A stretch of DNA of 64,000 nt from Gorsachius magnificus (taxonomy: Eukaryota; Chordata; Aves; Pelecaniformes; Ardeidae): positions 66,044,599-66,108,598 of the forward strand of contig CM067084.1 in assembly GCA_034008185.1 (NCBI GenBank), read 5' to 3'. A program made the position numbers and the translations under genes. Shown in pieces: positions 62,885 through 64,000 of this stretch. The notes under the pieces are model-generated. The model made no database searches, was not told the origin of the DNA, and saw only the letters and a list, made by a program, of their open reading frames with translations. The stretch's first letter is position 1; each line of letters opens with the position of its first letter.

Positions 62885-64000
62885 GTAAGCATAGTATAGC
62901 TGATGATTATTGTGAGCATTTTTTAAAAGTTACTGTTAGCTTTGAGTCAAGGTAATGAGAGCAGAGCCTGTGTCAGTCAGGTAAGAAATGGACCTTACTC
63001 TTAATGAGGATGAAGCAGAAACACAGAGACTGTAATAAAGATGTAGCTGCTAACAACACGCCATTAAAAAGGATAAGAATTTTATCATGGAGTTGAAGCA
63101 ATGTGTAAGTAGCCAATGCTTTTAAAGGTCTTTCTTCTCAGTTTTGAATAATGGCTTTGTTTTTGTAAGCAAGAAGTTGCCTACCATTTTTCCTCTCTGC
63201 TTCACTGTTCCTGAGAAAATGGCAGCTCGTTCTTATTAAGAGCTGCCTGTCTTCTCCAGCTCTTCGACCTCCCCCTCTCCCAGGCAGAGGCAGAGCTGAG
63301 GGAAAGCTCAGCTCCAGCCCCATTTGCAGCGCTCCCTCAGAGCAGTCGTCACTTCACTTGCCTCTGGGAGCCTGAGTTCCCTCCTCAGCCTTGCGCTGAA
63401 TCGAGTGTGTTTTTTATGATTAAATAATGCATTTGTTCCCATTGCTTTTTGACCCTTAAACTGCATTCAAAGTTTGGAAGTTTATTTTTATTTTTGAATG
63501 TATTCCCTGGTGTGGGTTAATGCATGGGTTTTAGAGTTCATATTTCAAGGTTAAAATTCAGATTTTTCTTTTTTCTAGACATGCCATTAGTAGATAAAGT
63601 GAGGCAAATTACTCAATGATACACCAAGCTAACTTGGCCAAGAATATCTGATTTTATTCCTTTGAATTGTGTGGGTAATTATTCAAGATGCTTTTTTAAG
63701 ATAACAAGAACACTAGAAAATGCAGTTATTTTCAGCCTAATGTAGAGCTGTACCTGATAGTCTATATTTTAGTTGCACTTTGTTCAGGTCTATGATCTTT
63801 GTAACACCTTCCCTCTGGATGGACTCCTGCCCCCAGAGTGTTTTGAACTCTAAGGGGGACAGTGTGCAGACTGAGATGTGTGGTCGCTCACTGCACCCCT
63901 ACAGCTTACAGCCAGCCTGTGGTTGTCCTTACTCTCCCAGTATGATAAGCCATTGCTGACTTGCTTTTGTGGTGTTCGCATAAAAGTTACTGTTCAAATT
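62885..64000 (+). other. LDB2: 5' part of the next LDB2 intron (probably intron 5)
   Basis: It begins with the strong donor GTAAGC and runs to the window edge without a recognisable acceptor and exon. A modestly GC-richer patch lies at about 63230-63400. The rest is AT-rich with no repeat I can name. Confidence 0.85.

Noticed and set aside
1..64000. CRISPR arrays, operons, tRNA or rRNA genes
   Set aside because: No regularly spaced direct repeats, no cloverleaf I can complete, no rRNA-like sequence, and the DNA is plainly vertebrate nuclear.

Overview
The window is vertebrate nuclear DNA, almost certainly from a bird. It is AT-rich, has essentially no coding sequence over its first 55.7 kb, and carries several copies of CR1, the dominant LINE of birds and other sauropsids, including 3' ends with the typical TTCTATGATTCT-like tail. 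There are no bacterial-type genes, operons, CRISPR arrays or recognisable RNA genes. I cannot name the species. The only gene I can support is LDB2 (LIM domain-binding protein 2, also CLIM1), on the + strand. Three consecutive coding exons lie at 55756-55928, 61073-61195 and 62801-62884. They join in frame and encode 126 complete codons of the conserved N-terminal self-association domain, plus two bases of a codon split with the exon before. The upstream exons and the C-terminal exons (nuclear localisation signal, LIM-interaction domain) lie outside the window. Layout: 1-55755 is the 3' part of one very large intron. 55929-61072 and 61196-62800 are complete introns, and 62885-64000 begins the next one. 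The introns hold (a) CR1 remnants of different ages: degenerate, turtle/crocodile-like copies at 18215-18950 and 34680-35785, a decayed copy at 47585-48207, and short or less decayed fragments at 7880-7970, 20301-20612, 31652-31709 and 52943-53042; (b) relics resembling MIR/CORE-type SINEs near 3495-3595, 54600-54745 and 62225-62415; (c) a recurring degenerate motif built around AAGTCAATGG and its complement; (d) homopolymers and microsatellites; (e) a few GC/CpG-rich blocks and TAAT-rich blocks that could be regulatory. No standalone gene is supported in the introns: the open frames of 60-171 codons there lack domains, splice structure and recognisable homology. I found no undescribed biological system. 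The most testable leads are a weak 5' splice site after the first LDB2 exon, a symmetric pair of TAATTA sites, a GC-rich block at 14315-15015, and deep repeat relics that may have been kept as conserved noncoding elements. Family assignments are from memory and reading by eye; no alignment or database search was run.
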